NCBI GenBank assembly: GCA_903928055.1
Contig: CAIYPG010000140.1
Span: 1 to 44,666, forward strand
DNA length: 44,666 nt
DNA from: an uncultured beta proteobacterium
GTDB taxonomy: Bacteria > Pseudomonadota > Gammaproteobacteria > Burkholderiales > SG8-39
Direction of reading: 5' to 3'
Shown here: positions 33,759-43,518 of the stretch, piece after piece
Layout: every line of letters starts with the position of its first letter
How positions within the stretch are numbered: the stretch's first letter is position 1
Position numbers and translations under genes: made by a program
Notes under the pieces: generated by a model
The model's database searches: none
What the model was told of the DNA's origin: nothing
The model's input: only the letters and a program-made list of their open reading frames with translations

Positions 33759-34763
33759 TCAATCCGCAGTGGCGCCGCTGGCCTTGACCAGCGGTTCGTA
33801 CTTGGCGAGTTCGGCGCGCATGAAGGCGCCGAACTGCTCCGGTGTGGTGGGTACGGGTTCGGCCATCAGCGCGGCGAAGCGCGTCTTTGCCTCCGCGGAG
33901 TTCAGCGCAGCGACAAAGGCCTGGTTCAGGCGCGTGACCACGGCGGCGGGTGTTGCGGCCGGTGCCACCAGTCCCCACCAGGTATCGATCTCGAATCCCT
34001 TCAGGGTCTCGGCCACGGCCGGAATCTCGGGCAGCACGCTCGAGCGCTTCGCCGTGGTGACCGCCAGTGCGCGCAACTTGCCCGAACGGATGTTGGGCGC
34101 GGCGGTGGCGAGGTTGTCGAAATTGAAATGCACCTGCCCGCCGAGCAGCGCCGTCTGCGCCGGTGAGCCGCCGTTGTAGGGAATGTGCACGGCATAGATG
34201 CCGGCGGCCTTCTTGAACATCTCGCCGGCCAGGTGGCCGGCGCTGCCGATGCCGCCCGAACCGTAATCGAGTTTTGCCGGGTTGGCGCGCGCAAACCGGA
34301 TCAGGTCGGCGACATTTTTGATGCCGTATTTCTGTGCCGTCTCGACATTCATCACCAGCACGTTCGGCACGCGCACCATCTGCGTGATGGGCGCGAAGTC
34401 CTTCACGGCATCGAAGGGCATTTTGGCGAACAGCCAGGGATTGATGGCATGCGTTGCCACGGCGCTCACGCCGATGGTGGCGCCGTCCGGCGCCGCCTTG
34501 GCGATCAGGTCCACGCCGATGTTGCCGGCCCCGCCGGGGCGGTTGTCGACGAGGACCACACCGAGCGGATTCTTCACGCCGTCGGCGAGCACCCGCACGG
34601 TGATGTCGATCGGACCGCCCGCCGCGTAGGGAACGATGAGGCGCATCGGTTTTGCCGTGCTTTGCGCAATGGCGGTTTGCACCATGCCGGCCAGGGCCAG
34701 GGCCAGGGTGGCCAGGGCGGCCAGCGTGAGGTTAATCGCAAGACGGGGGCGTGTGGTGCGCAT
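33759..34763 (-). CDS. Bug family (TctC) solute-binding protein
   Basis: This 334-residue periplasmic binding protein has a long hydrophobic signal peptide (MRTTRPRLAINLTLAALATL, cleavage near AIAQS). Family landmarks are KPMRLIVPYAAGGPIDITVR, VVLVDNRPGGAGNIGVDLIA, APDGATIGVSAVATHAINPW, LDYGSGGIGSAGHLAGEMF and IPYNGGSPAQTALLGGQVHF. ATG 34763 has AGAGGAT upstream; the frame is open further upstream to 34949 but with no signal peptide. It lies 38 bp downstream of the SDR gene in the same direction, which suggests an operon and a link between uptake and that oxidoreductase. Confidence 0.93.
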   Translation of the reverse strand: MRTTRPRLAINLTLAALATLALALAGMVQTAIAQSTAKPMRLIVPYAAGGPIDITVRVLADGVKNPLGVVLVDNRPGGAGNIGVDLIAKAAPDGATIGVSAVATHAINPWLFAKMPFDAVKDFAPITQMVRVPNVLVMNVETAQKYGIKNVADLIRFARANPAKLDYGSGGIGSAGHLAGEMFKKAAGIYAVHIPYNGGSPAQTALLGGQVHFNFDNLATAAPNIRSGKLRALAVTTAKRSSVLPEIPAVAETLKGFEIDTWWGLVAPAATPAAVVTRLNQAFVAALNSAEAKTRFAALMAEPVPTTPEQFGAFMRAELAKYEPLVKASGATAD

Positions 34764-34801
34764 GAGGATCCTCTGCAGATGTGGGTTGGTGGCGTTGCCG
34801 T

Positions 34802-35578
34802 TCAATGGTTTTCGGTGAGTCGGGCGCGCTGGCGGCGCATGCCGGCCAGCCAGCGGTCGTAATCGTTGGTCTTGCGTCGCAGGTGCTCCAGCACTTCCGG
34901 ATGCGGCAGGATGAGGAAGCGTTCCGCGGCCAGCCCCTCTACCACGCACTGCGCCACTTCCTCGGCCGAGAGCGAGCCGTCCTTCAGGAAGCTTTGGCGC
35001 GCGCCGTCAGCGCCCAGCAGCATCGGCGTGCGCACGCCCTGCGGGCACAGGCAGCTCACGCGGATGCCACGATCGCCATAGGTGATGGACAGCCATTCGG
35101 CGTAGGCCACAGCGGCATGCTTGCTGACGGCATAGGGTCCGGCTTCAATATGGCTGAGCAACCCGGCCGCCGATGCGGTGTGCAGCAGGTAGCCTTCGCC
35201 GCGCGCCAGCATGTGCGGCAACACGGCGTTTGCGGCATGCACGTGCGCCATCACATGGATGTCCCAGCTCTTCTGCCATTCGCCGATGGCCGGGGCTTCG
35301 CTGCGGCCGGTGACCACGCCGGCATTGGAGCAGAACAGATCGATACGGCCGTATTTCTCCAATGCTGCTGCAACGAGCGCTGCAATCGAATCGGCCGAAG
35401 TGACGTCGGTCGTCATCGCGATGCCGCCTGCGTCCCGGGCGGTCGCAATGGCGCCTTCAGCATTGAGGTCGGCGGCGACGATGCCGGCCGCCCCCTCGCG
35501 TGCAAGGCGCAGGGACAGCGCGCGCCCGATGCCGGAGGCGGCCCCGGTGACGACAATGACCTTTCCGGCCGGATTCAT
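34802..35578 (-). CDS. Short-chain dehydrogenase/reductase
   Basis: The 258-residue product is a classical SDR. It has the NAD(P) motif TGAASGIG at residues 11-18, DLFCSNAGV (NAG), the catalytic Ser in LLHTASAAGLLSH, and YAVSK (YxxxK) in GPYAVSKHAAVAYAEW. A late motif CPQGVRTPML is typical. The Asp after the second strand (AADLNAEG) suggests a preference for NAD(H). The substrate is unknown. The upstream region is extremely A+T-rich and likely contains its promoter. The downstream Bug gene probably belongs to the same transcript. Confidence 0.9.
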   Translation of the reverse strand: MNPAGKVIVVTGAASGIGRALSLRLAREGAAGIVAADLNAEGAIATARDAGGIAMTTDVTSADSIAALVAAALEKYGRIDLFCSNAGVVTGRSEAPAIGEWQKSWDIHVMAHVHAANAVLPHMLARGEGYLLHTASAAGLLSHIEAGPYAVSKHAAVAYAEWLSITYGDRGIRVSCLCPQGVRTPMLLGADGARQSFLKDGSLSAEEVAQCVVEGLAAERFLILPHPEVLEHLRRKTNDYDRWLAGMRRQRARLTENH

Positions 35579-35917
35579 CTCACAATATCCTGATTACAAT
35601 TATTATGAAAATACTCAATAAAAAACAAGATTTTAATGAAAATGATAATAATTTTAAAATGTCTGCAGCGACGGCCGGGTTCTCCATGCCAGTGCACCGC
35701 TCGCGGGTTCGAGGGCGCATCAACGGCGCCACACTCTTGTCGTGACGCACTGCAAAAGTACGATGGCATATTGTTCTTGTGACTTCTGGGCATGCTGTTT
35801 CGCTGCCGGACCACCTTAACAGCGGGCATTTTCAGCGTCAATGCGACCGCGGTCTGATCAGCTTGTTTGCGACGCAAGCTGTTCCGGACCGCTGTGGTGA
35901 TTTGGCTTTGTCCGCCG
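35579..35917. promoter_or_regulatory. Divergent intergenic region with an extreme A+T block
   Basis: Positions 35581-35660 contain 13 G+C among 80 bases (84% A+T), against a strongly G+C-rich background. The block holds ATTATTATG, AATAAAAAAC and TAATAATTTTAAAAT. It abuts the start of the leftward SDR gene and lies about 260 bp before the histidine kinase. The remainder to 35917 has normal composition and no recognised gene. Likely roles are promoter/UP element or a nucleoid-protein binding site. No single -35/-10 pair stands out from the A+T-rich background. Confidence 0.6.
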
Positions 35918-37069
35918 ATGGACTACACTGGCACACTCATGACCGAGCCCGTTTCCAACGTCAAGATGTTCCCCTCCGGGGCGCCACGCCGCAGCGAGGA
36001 CGGGGAATATTTTCGCACGTTGGTCGAGAACATCGGCGACATCGTCGGGTTGTTTGACCGTGATTGCCGCTACCTCTACCTCAGTCCGTCCGGGGCGCGC
36101 TACGCCGGCAGGGAGGCAGAGTCCTTCATCGGGAAGACCCATACGGAGCTGGGTTTTCCGCCCGAGGTTTGCGGACCCTGGGATGAGGTCATCCGGCGCG
36201 TATTCGAAACCGGGCGCACCGAGGAACTCGATCTGACGATCGATTTTGTCGTTGGCCGGCGGGTGATGCACTGGCGTGTCTCGCCCGATATCGGCGATGA
36301 CGGCCAGGTGCGCCGCGTGGTGACGGTGGCGCGCGACATGACTGAAAGCAAGCAGGCGGCACGCCAGCTCGAGGCCTATTCGCGGCGGCTGCAGGAAATG
36401 GCACGCCGCATGGTGCAGGCGCAGGAAGCGGAACGGCACAGCATCGCCGGCGACCTGCACGACCTGCTGGGGCAGAACCTCACGGCGCTGGGCATCAACA
36501 TCGACATCGTGCGCTACGAACTGCCCAAGGGCACGTCACCCCAGATCGCCGTGCGCATGGCGCGCATGAAAGCCATTGTCGACGAGACCATCGAATCGGT
36601 ACGGGTCGCGCTGAAGGAATTGCGCCCGCCCTCGCTGGATGACTATGGACTGGTCGCCGCACTGCACAGTTTCGCAAACCACTTCACGCTGGACCGGCAG
36701 TTTTCCGTTGCAGTGAGCACGCGCGGGCCGGAGATGCGCATGCCGGCGGACGTGGAACTTGCCCTGTTCCGCATCGTGCAGGAGGCGGTGGCCAACGCAT
36801 CGCGGCACAGCGGGGCGAATGCGGCGCGCGTCGACCTGGCGAGCGAATCGGGGCGCATCCACCTCGTGGTGGAGGATGACGGGCGCGGCTTTCGCACTGA
36901 CGTCGAGCGCCGCGTCGGCACGCGCAGCATCGGCCTCATGCTCATGCAGGAACGGGCCGATGCGATCGGCGCGACGCTGACCATCGATTCGTCGCCGGGC
37001 GCCGGTACACGGGTTGCCGTTGATGTGGCCGTTTCCGGATTGCAACGTGGCAAGCCCGCACCGGGCTGA
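35918..37069 (+). CDS. Cytosolic PAS sensor histidine kinase (NarX/DegS-like)
   Basis: The 383-residue product has no membrane helix. A PAS domain (about 30-145: YFRTLVENIGDIVGLFDRDC, GRRVMHWRVSPDIGDDG) is followed by a short coiled coil, the HisKA_3 dimerisation domain with phospho-acceptor H181 in AGDLHDLLGQNLTAL, and an HATPase with EAVANASRHSGA, VVEDDGRGF and GTRSIGLMLMQERADAIG. It should sense a cytosolic signal and phosphorylate the NarL-type regulator encoded 36 bp downstream. ATG 35918 and ATG 35939 are both possible starts, neither with a clear ribosome site. The PAS signal is unknown; no cofactor-binding residue was identified. Confidence 0.9.
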   Translation: MDYTGTLMTEPVSNVKMFPSGAPRRSEDGEYFRTLVENIGDIVGLFDRDCRYLYLSPSGARYAGREAESFIGKTHTELGFPPEVCGPWDEVIRRVFETGRTEELDLTIDFVVGRRVMHWRVSPDIGDDGQVRRVVTVARDMTESKQAARQLEAYSRRLQEMARRMVQAQEAERHSIAGDLHDLLGQNLTALGINIDIVRYELPKGTSPQIAVRMARMKAIVDETIESVRVALKELRPPSLDDYGLVAALHSFANHFTLDRQFSVAVSTRGPEMRMPADVELALFRIVQEAVANASRHSGANAARVDLASESGRIHLVVEDDGRGFRTDVERRVGTRSIGLMLMQERADAIGATLTIDSSPGAGTRVAVDVAVSGLQRGKPAPG

Positions 37070-37105
37070 ATGCATACGAAAAAGCAGGACTGAGAGAGGG
37101 GCGGC

Positions 37106-37747
37106 ATGAGCATAAGGGTGTTGCTGGTGGACGACCATGCGGTGGTGCGCGACGGCGTGGGCTATCTGCTTGATGCGCAGTCGGACATCGAGATCGTGGG
37201 TGGCGTCGAAACCGCCTCGCAGGCGGTCAGCCATGCGGTGCAGGATCGTGCCGACATCGTCATCATGGACATCAGCCTGCCCGGATTGAGCGGCATTGAG
37301 GCCACGCAGCAGGTGCTGGATGCGCGTCCCGAGGCGCAGGTGCTGATCCTGTCCATGCATTCCAGCCCGGAACATGTCTACCAGGCCTTTCGTGCGGGTG
37401 CGCACGGCTATGTCCTCAAGGAGTCCGCCGGCAAGGAGCTGGTTGACGCGGTGCGCGTCGTGCATGCCGGTCGCACCTATCTCAGCGACAAGCTCTCGGG
37501 CAGTGTGGTCGAGCAGTATCTGCGCGAGCGGCGCACCGTCAGTCCGCTGGAGAGCCTGAGCACGCGCGAGCGCCAGGTGCTGGAACTCATCGTCGAGGGC
37601 TATTCGTCGATTGAGGTCGCCTCCTCGCTGTCGCTCTCGCCCAAGAGCGTGGATACCTACCGCAGCCGCATCATGCGAAAACTCGGCATCGGCGATCTGC
37701 CGGGCCTGGTGAAGTTCGCCATTCGCCACGGCCTGACCTCCTATTAG
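37106..37747 (+). CDS. NarL/LuxR family response regulator
   Basis: The 213-residue product has a receiver domain (LLVDDHAVVRDG; phospho-acceptor D55 in IVIMDISLPG; K105 in GYVLKESA) and a C-terminal LuxR-type helix-turn-helix at about 150-196 (LSTRERQVLELIVEGYSSIE, SPKSVDTYRSRIMRKLGI). It follows the histidine kinase by 36 bp and is its evident partner. The start has GAGAGGGGCGGC upstream. It is a DNA-binding transcriptional regulator; its targets may include the adjacent signalling genes, but no binding site was identified. Confidence 0.95.
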   Translation: MSIRVLLVDDHAVVRDGVGYLLDAQSDIEIVGGVETASQAVSHAVQDRADIVIMDISLPGLSGIEATQQVLDARPEAQVLILSMHSSPEHVYQAFRAGAHGYVLKESAGKELVDAVRVVHAGRTYLSDKLSGSVVEQYLRERRTVSPLESLSTRERQVLELIVEGYSSIEVASSLSLSPKSVDTYRSRIMRKLGIGDLPGLVKFAIRHGLTSY

Positions 37748-38103
37748 TCCCGCCAGGTAGGGGCCGACCCGCCGCAACACTGGGAATCCGCTGTCGCACG
37801 ACCGGAGGGCAGGGTCGGGCATTGCCGGAATCCATTTGGGCAAATGAATTTGTCCAGAATTCCTTACAGACAATCTACTCGTAAGGGACTAATTTCAAAA
37901 GCAAAGGGCATCGCTGTTGCACGTTGGTTGCGGTGCATGAAAGTCGCCTGCGCAGCATGATCGTCCGGAGAGGCTGCGAGCCAAAACAAAAATGCGTCTC
38001 ATTATGCAGAGGGATGGAATGTTGAATGCCGCGGCTGATGCTGGCGCCTGCGGTGTCCTGGTAGCGGGAATGTGCCCTGTTGTCCGGCACCGGATGGCCA
38101 GAC
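37748..38103. other. Gene-free stretch between two signalling operons
   Basis: About 356 bp without a convincing gene. It contains two small inverted repeats, CATTTG-gg-CAAATG (37833-37846) and CCTTAC/GTAAGG flanking an A+T-richer stretch (about 37862-37886). The second half is moderately rich in G+C with no codon pattern. It probably holds the promoter of the CHASE3 kinase operon. The possible open frame on the minus strand (37875-38246) overlaps the kinase start and has no supporting features. Confidence 0.45.
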
Positions 38104-40356
38104 ATGAGATGGAAACCGATGAACACCTGGTCTGACCGGACGGTTGTTTGGCTGTCACGCCTGACGGCGGGGAGGCAACTCGGCGCGCGCGAAGTCACGC
38201 TCGGCTTCGTCAGCGCGATGGTCCTGTTGCTGGTCATCGCCGTCATGTCCTATCGCAGCCTGGACGATTTCATCGGGGCGAACGCAAGAGTTGATCGTAC
38301 GCGCGAGGAGATCAGCGATCTGGAGGACATCCTGTCGCAATTGAAAGATGCGGAGACCGGACAGCGCGGCTTCCTGATCACCGCGGATGAAACTTTCCTC
38401 GAGCCCTACAAAGCCAGCCTGGTCCGGATTCCGGAACTCCTCGACATGGTTAGGACCCATGCCGCCGACAATGGCGAACAGCAGGTCCGGCTCTCGGACC
38501 TTGAGGAACTCATCGCGCAGCGAATGCAATCGCTGGAGCGCGGCATCCGCATGAAGCGCTCGAACGCGCCGGTCCGGGACATCCGGCCTTCACTGGACGA
38601 GGGCAAGACGCTGATGGATCGCAGCCGCGCGCTGGTCGCTGCCATCATCAGTGACGAGGAGGCGCGCCTTGCGCGCCGCGCGGAGGCTGTGGGGCGGAAC
38701 GCGATCCGGGCCAAGGAGGTCATCGTGATCGGCAATGCCGCGGCCTTGCTGGTGATCGCAATCATCTTTGTCCTGCTCAGGGGCGAGGTGGCCCGCCGGC
38801 GCCGCGCGCAGCACGCCGCGCAGCGCAATGCCGAGGAGGTCTCTGAGCTCTACAACAATGCGCCCTGCGCGTATCACTCGGTCGGTCCCGACGGGCTGCT
38901 CTTGCGCGTGAACGATACCTGGCTGTCATGGTTCGGCTACACCCGGGAGGAGGTGGTCGGCAAGCTGCATCACCAGGATGTCATGACGCCGGAGAGTGCC
39001 GCGCGCCTGGTTGCCCTGCAGCGCGACCCCGGGTCCCCGATGAAGCGCCTGGGCCATGTGCAGGACGTCGAGTACGAATATGTGCGCAAGGACGGCACGC
39101 GTTTCATGGCGTCGATCAACGCGGCCATCGTCCGCAATTCCGGTGGTGACCGGATAATCAGCCGCTCCACGCTGTTTGACATCACCGGCCGCAAGCGCGC
39201 CGAACAGCTGCTTCGGGAATCGAACCTGTTCCTCGACTCGGTGATCGAGAACATTCCCGACATGATCTTTGTCAAGGATGCCGCGGATCTGCGCTTCGTG
39301 CGCTTCAACCGCGCCGGTGAGGAATTGCTCGGCTACCCGCGCGGGCAACTGATCGGCTGCAACGATTATGATTTTTTCCCGACGGGCGAAGCCGAGGCCT
39401 TCACCGCCCGTGATCGCGAGGTGCTGGCCAACGGCGTTGTCGTCGACATTCCCGAGGAATCGGTCATGACGCGCGACAAGGGCGCGCGGCTGCTGCATAC
39501 CAAGAAGCTGCCCATCGTCGACGAGACCGGCCGGCCGCGCTACCTGCTTGGAATCTCCGAGGACATCACCGAGCGCAAGCGCGCCGAAGCCGAGGAGCGA
39601 AAACTCACGGAAGAACTGCGCAGGCGCACCGCGCAGCTGGAGGTCACAAACCGGGAACTGGAGAGCTTCAGCTATTCGGTCTCGCACGACCTGCGCTCCC
39701 CGCTGCGCGCAATCGACGGCTTCTCGCGCATGCTCGAGGAGGATTACGCGGAACGCATCGATGCGGAGGGGAAACGCATGCTGGGCGTGGTCCGCGAGAA
39801 TGCCGCGCAGATGGCGCAACTCATCGATGACCTCCTTGCCTTCTCCCGGCTGGGCCAGCAGCCGGTTTCGGCAGCGCCGGTGGACATGGACCTGCTGGTC
39901 AGGGATGCGCTCGCCGGATTGTTTCCCGGCAAGGATCCGGCGGTACTCGGCGTCGAGTTCGGGCCGTTGCCGCCGGTGTCTGGCGACCGCAATCTGCTGC
40001 GCCAGGTATGGGTCAACCTGGTCGGCAATGCCATCAAGTACAGCAGCCGGCGTGAAACACCACGGGTGCGCATCACCGGGCGCAATTACCAGACGGCGGC
40101 CGGCCGCGAATGCGAATACTGCGTCGAGGACAACGGTGTGGGCTTTGACATGAAGTACCACCACAAGCTGTTTGGCGTATTCCAGCGGCTGCATTCGTCC
40201 GGAGATTTTCCGGGAACCGGCGTCGGGCTGGCGATCGTGCAGCGCGTGGTCACGCGTCACAACGGGCGGGTGTGGGCCGTTGGCCGGCTGAATGAAGGCG
40301 CGAGTTTCTATTTTTCCCTTCCTGCAACGAGAGAGAACGACAATGGACAGGTATGA
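38104..40356 (+). CDS. CHASE3-PAS-PAS sensor histidine kinase
   Basis: The product is 750 residues. A membrane helix at about 33-50 and a second at about 206-226 enclose a periplasmic CHASE3 domain ([34 protein letters not shown]). Two PAS domains follow (about 245-365 and 375-495, each closing with a D-I-T-G/ER-KRAE linker), then HisKA with H528 in [16 protein letters not shown] and an HATPase ([33 protein letters not shown]). The HisKA type is that of phytochrome-like kinases paired with Rcp1 regulators, though no chromophore domain is present. Starts at 38104 and 38119 are possible. It overlaps the next gene by 14 bp. The signal is unknown. Confidence 0.92.
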   Translation: MRWKPMNTWSDRTVVWLSRLTAGRQLGAREVTLGFVSAMVLLLVIAVMSYRSLDDFIGANARVDRTREEISDLEDILSQLKDAETGQRGFLITADETFLEPYKASLVRIPELLDMVRTHAADNGEQQVRLSDLEELIAQRMQSLERGIRMKRSNAPVRDIRPSLDEGKTLMDRSRALVAAIISDEEARLARRAEAVGRNAIRAKEVIVIGNAAALLVIAIIFVLLRGEVARRRRAQHAAQRNAEEVSELYNNAPCAYHSVGPDGLLLRVNDTWLSWFGYTREEVVGKLHHQDVMTPESAARLVALQRDPGSPMKRLGHVQDVEYEYVRKDGTRFMASINAAIVRNSGGDRIISRSTLFDITGRKRAEQLLRESNLFLDSVIENIPDMIFVKDAADLRFVRFNRAGEELLGYPRGQLIGCNDYDFFPTGEAEAFTARDREVLANGVVVDIPEESVMTRDKGARLLHTKKLPIVDETGRPRYLLGISEDITERKRAEAEERKLTEELRRRTAQLEVTNRELESFSYSVSHDLRSPLRAIDGFSRMLEEDYAERIDAEGKRMLGVVRENAAQMAQLIDDLLAFSRLGQQPVSAAPVDMDLLVRDALAGLFPGKDPAVLGVEFGPLPPVSGDRNLLRQVWVNLVGNAIKYSSRRETPRVRITGRNYQTAAGRECEYCVEDNGVGFDMKYHHKLFGVFQRLHSSGDFPGTGVGLAIVQRVVTRHNGRVWAVGRLNEGASFYFSLPATRENDNGQV

Positions 40357-40786
40357 GTCAGTGGAAGTGCTGCTGGCCGAGGACAATCCCTCGGACGCCG
40401 AGCTGGCACTCCGGGCATTCCGCAAGAGCAATTTTGCCAACAAGGTCCACTGGGTCAAGGACGGGGAGGAGGCTCTGGAGTACGTCATGTGCACCGGGCA
40501 GTACGCCGATCGTGATCCGAATCATCCGCCCAGGCTGCTGCTGCTTGATCTGAAGATGCCCAAAGTCGATGGCATTGACGTGCTGCGCCGGATCAAGTCC
40601 GAGGAGCGGTTCAAGACCATTCCGGTGGTCATCATGACTTCCTCGAACGAGGAGCGCGATGTGGTCGAGAGCTATCGCCTGGGTGTGAACAGCTACATCG
40701 TCAAGCCGGTGGATTTCGCCAAGTTCGTCGCCACCGTTTCGGAGATCGGCATGTACTGGATGCTGACGAACCGCGTGCCGCAATGA
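40343..40786 (+). CDS. Rcp1-type single-domain response regulator
   Basis: This 147-residue stand-alone receiver has [10 protein letters not shown], phospho-acceptor D69 in [22 protein letters not shown], and K121 in YIVKPVDF. The insert [17 protein letters not shown] between helix 2 and strand 3 is characteristic of Rcp1-like regulators that partner phytochrome-type kinases. It has no output domain, so it probably relays phosphate or acts by protein contact. It overlaps the kinase gene by 14 bp and the next gene by 4 bp (ATGA), so all three are translated together. Confidence 0.93.
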   Translation: MDRYESVEVLLAEDNPSDAELALRAFRKSNFANKVHWVKDGEEALEYVMCTGQYADRDPNHPPRLLLLDLKMPKVDGIDVLRRIKSEERFKTIPVVIMTSSNEERDVVESYRLGVNSYIVKPVDFAKFVATVSEIGMYWMLTNRVPQ

Positions 40787-43416
40787 TCACCGAGCCATCA
40801 ACCATACGCATCCTGCTGGTGGAGGATGTTGCCACCGAAGCGGAGCTGGAACTACGTGAACTGAAACGCGCCGGCATGCGGCTCGAATCGCGCATCGTGA
40901 GCAGCGAGGCCGAGTTCCGGGCTGCCATGGATGACCACTGTCCCGACATCATCCTGTCGGATTTCTCCATGCCCGGCTGGGACGGCATGTCGGCACTGGC
41001 CTCCGCCCGGCAACTGTGTCCGGACACGCCTTTCATCTTCGTGTCCGGCACCCTGGGCGAGGAATACGCGATCCGCGCGCTCAAGAACGGAGCGGCCGAC
41101 TATGTGCTGAAGACCAACCTGGTGCGATTGCCGGCTGCAGTGGAGCGGGCCCTTGCAGAGGCGCGCGAGCGCGTGGCGCGCCGTTCAGTGGAGTCCGAAC
41201 TGGACGCCACCCGGGAGCGCCTGCACAGCATCTTCAACACCGTGGATGATGTGTTGTGGTCGATCCGGCTGCCTTCGATGCAGGCCATCTACATCAGTCC
41301 GTCGGCCGAGGCGCTGTACGGACACCCGCTGTTGGCGCTGATGGCCGACGAGAAGCTGAGCGGCCGCATGACTCATCCGGATGACAGGGAGAAGGTTGCC
41401 GCAGGCTGGCAGGAACTGATGGGCAGCGGCCGCATCGACCTGGAGTACCGCATTGTGCGGCCGGACGGCAGCGTGCGCTGGATACACGCCCGCGGCCGCG
41501 CTGTCGGCGGCGCCGCCGGCCAGCCGGAACGGGCTGATGGCATCATGCGCGACGTCACCGAACGCATGGAGCAGCGCGAGCGCATTGCGCGCCTCAGTCG
41601 CGTGCGACTGGTGTTGTCGAGCATCAATGCCGCCCTGATACGTCTGCGTGACCGGCAGTTGCTGTTTGATGAGGCCTGTCGCATTGCCGTGGAGGACGGC
41701 GGTTTCATCGGCGCCCATGTCGCCGTCGCAGAACCCGCATCGCAGCAGATTGTCGTGATTGCGTCGCGCGGTGTGAAGTCGCTGGCAAAGTTTCCCCTCC
41801 CGTTGTCCGTGGGGCCGCACGAGCGCGAAGGCATGAACCAGCGGGCCCTGAGGACGGGGGAGCCGGTGATTTCCAATGACCTTTCCGGCTTGCCTGTGAT
41901 GTTCGAGGGCAAAGGCCTGGTTCCGGGCACGCGTTCGGTGGCGTGTTTTCCCATCGCCGTGGACCGCGAGGTCGTCGGCGTGTTCGTGATCCGCGCCGAG
42001 GAAAAGGACTTCTTCGACCAGGAGGAGGTGCGTTTGCTGCGCACCGTCAGCGCCAATATCGGCTTCGCGCTGGAGCTTATCGCCAAGCAGGAGCAGTTGA
42101 ACTACCTTGCGTATTACGATGCGCTGACCGGCCTGCCCAACCGCACGCTGTTCAAGGATCGTCTCAGCCAGGTGCTCGCCAGCGCGCAGGGCAGGCAAAG
42201 CATGGTGGCGCTGATCATTTTCGATGTGGACCGGTTCAAGGTGGTCAATGACACGCTGGGCCAGCCTGCCGGGGACCAGCTGCTGCAGCTCATCGCCGGG
42301 CGCCTGCGGGGCATTGCTCCCGATGCCGGCCGCCTGGCGCGCCTCGCGGCGGACCGTTTTACCGTATTGCTGCCCACGGTCCGCGATGAGGCCGCTGTGG
42401 TGCGATTGCTGGCCCAGCGCGCCACGGCGCTGTTTGACGAGCCCTTCACCATCGATGGCACCGAGTTGCGGGTGGCCGCCAAGGCGGGCATCGCGCTCTA
42501 TCCCAGCGATGGTGCCGATGCCGACATGCTGTTCCTCAATGCCGAGGCGGCGTTGAAGCGCGCCAAGTCCTCCGGGGAGCGTTATCTGTTCTACTCGCCC
42601 CAGATCAATGCGCGCGTGGCGGGGCGCCTGAACCTCGAGAACCGCCTGCGCAAGGCGGTAGAGGAACGGCAGTTCGTGCTGCACTACCAGCCCAAGGTCG
42701 ACCTGCTGTCGCGCCGTTGCATCGGGCTGGAGGCGCTGATCCGCTGGAATGATCCGCAGACCGGCCTGATTCCGCCGGGGGAGTTCATTCCCATTCTTGA
42801 GGAAACCGGCCTGATCGGCCCGGTGGGTTGCTGGGCGATGGAGGAGGCGGTGCGCGTATTCAGGGGCTGGAAGGCGCGCGGGCTGAAGCCGCCGCACATC
42901 GCGGTGAACGTGTCGCCGGTGCAGTTGCGCACCGGCGACCTCGTTGGCGACATTCGGGTGGTCATCGGCGGTGACGGCAAGGGTGCGGGCCTGGACCTGG
43001 AGATCACCGAGAGCCTGCTGATGGAGGATATCGAGGAGAGCATCCTCAAGCTCAGGGCCCTGCGTGATTTCGGCATACGCATCTCGGTGGATGATTTCGG
43101 TACCGGCTATTCGTCCCTCAGCTACATTCACAAGCTGCCGATAGACACGCTGAAGATCGACCGCAGTTTCATCGCCGGCATGACCGAGGACGCCGACAAG
43201 ACCAGCATCGTCTCCACCATCATTTCTCTGGCACAGTCGTTGCGGCTCAAGGTGGTGGCCGAGGGCGTGGAGACCGAGCCGCAGGCGCAGTTGTTGCGGT
43301 TGCTTCGCTGTGATCAGATTCAGGGTTTCCTGATCAGCCCGGCCGTTCCCGCCGGACAGGCGGAGGCGTTCTTTTCCGCGCCGACCCAGGACGCACCGCT
43401 CCAGGGCGATGCATGA
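40783..43416 (+). CDS. REC-PAS-GAF-GGDEF(degenerate)-EAL cyclic-di-GMP protein
   Basis: The 877-residue product has five domains. The receiver has D60 in [12 protein letters not shown] and K in [15 protein letters not shown] follows at about 140-265 ([29 protein letters not shown]), then a GAF at about 280-430. The GGDEF domain at about 445-605 has the signature replaced by AADRF (522-526), so cyclase activity is unlikely. The EAL domain at about 615-860 has E650 in [45 protein letters not shown] and AEGVETE, so phosphodiesterase activity is expected. Its start overlaps the preceding receiver gene as ATGA. Phosphorylation by the upstream kinase probably controls c-di-GMP breakdown. Confidence 0.94.
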   Translation: MITEPSTIRILLVEDVATEAELELRELKRAGMRLESRIVSSEAEFRAAMDDHCPDIILSDFSMPGWDGMSALASARQLCPDTPFIFVSGTLGEEYAIRALKNGAADYVLKTNLVRLPAAVERALAEARERVARRSVESELDATRERLHSIFNTVDDVLWSIRLPSMQAIYISPSAEALYGHPLLALMADEKLSGRMTHPDDREKVAAGWQELMGSGRIDLEYRIVRPDGSVRWIHARGRAVGGAAGQPERADGIMRDVTERMEQRERIARLSRVRLVLSSINAALIRLRDRQLLFDEACRIAVEDGGFIGAHVAVAEPASQQIVVIASRGVKSLAKFPLPLSVGPHEREGMNQRALRTGEPVISNDLSGLPVMFEGKGLVPGTRSVACFPIAVDREVVGVFVIRAEEKDFFDQEEVRLLRTVSANIGFALELIAKQEQLNYLAYYDALTGLPNRTLFKDRLSQVLASAQGRQSMVALIIFDVDRFKVVNDTLGQPAGDQLLQLIAGRLRGIAPDAGRLARLAADRFTVLLPTVRDEAAVVRLLAQRATALFDEPFTIDGTELRVAAKAGIALYPSDGADADMLFLNAEAALKRAKSSGERYLFYSPQINARVAGRLNLENRLRKAVEERQFVLHYQPKVDLLSRRCIGLEALIRWNDPQTGLIPPGEFIPILEETGLIGPVGCWAMEEAVRVFRGWKARGLKPPHIAVNVSPVQLRTGDLVGDIRVVIGGDGKGAGLDLEITESLLMEDIEESILKLRALRDFGIRISVDDFGTGYSSLSYIHKLPIDTLKIDRSFIAGMTEDADKTSIVSTIISLAQSLRLKVVAEGVETEPQAQLLRLLRCDQIQGFLISPAVPAGQAEAFFSAPTQDAPLQGDA

Positions 43417-43518
43417 ACCGGTTTGGGGTGTGATCCCGCCGGCGTCACGGCTGGTGAGTGCTCGGGTATAGTAGGTTGGACCGGGGAAAAGCACGACCCG
43501 GCACTGCGTGGATGCCAC

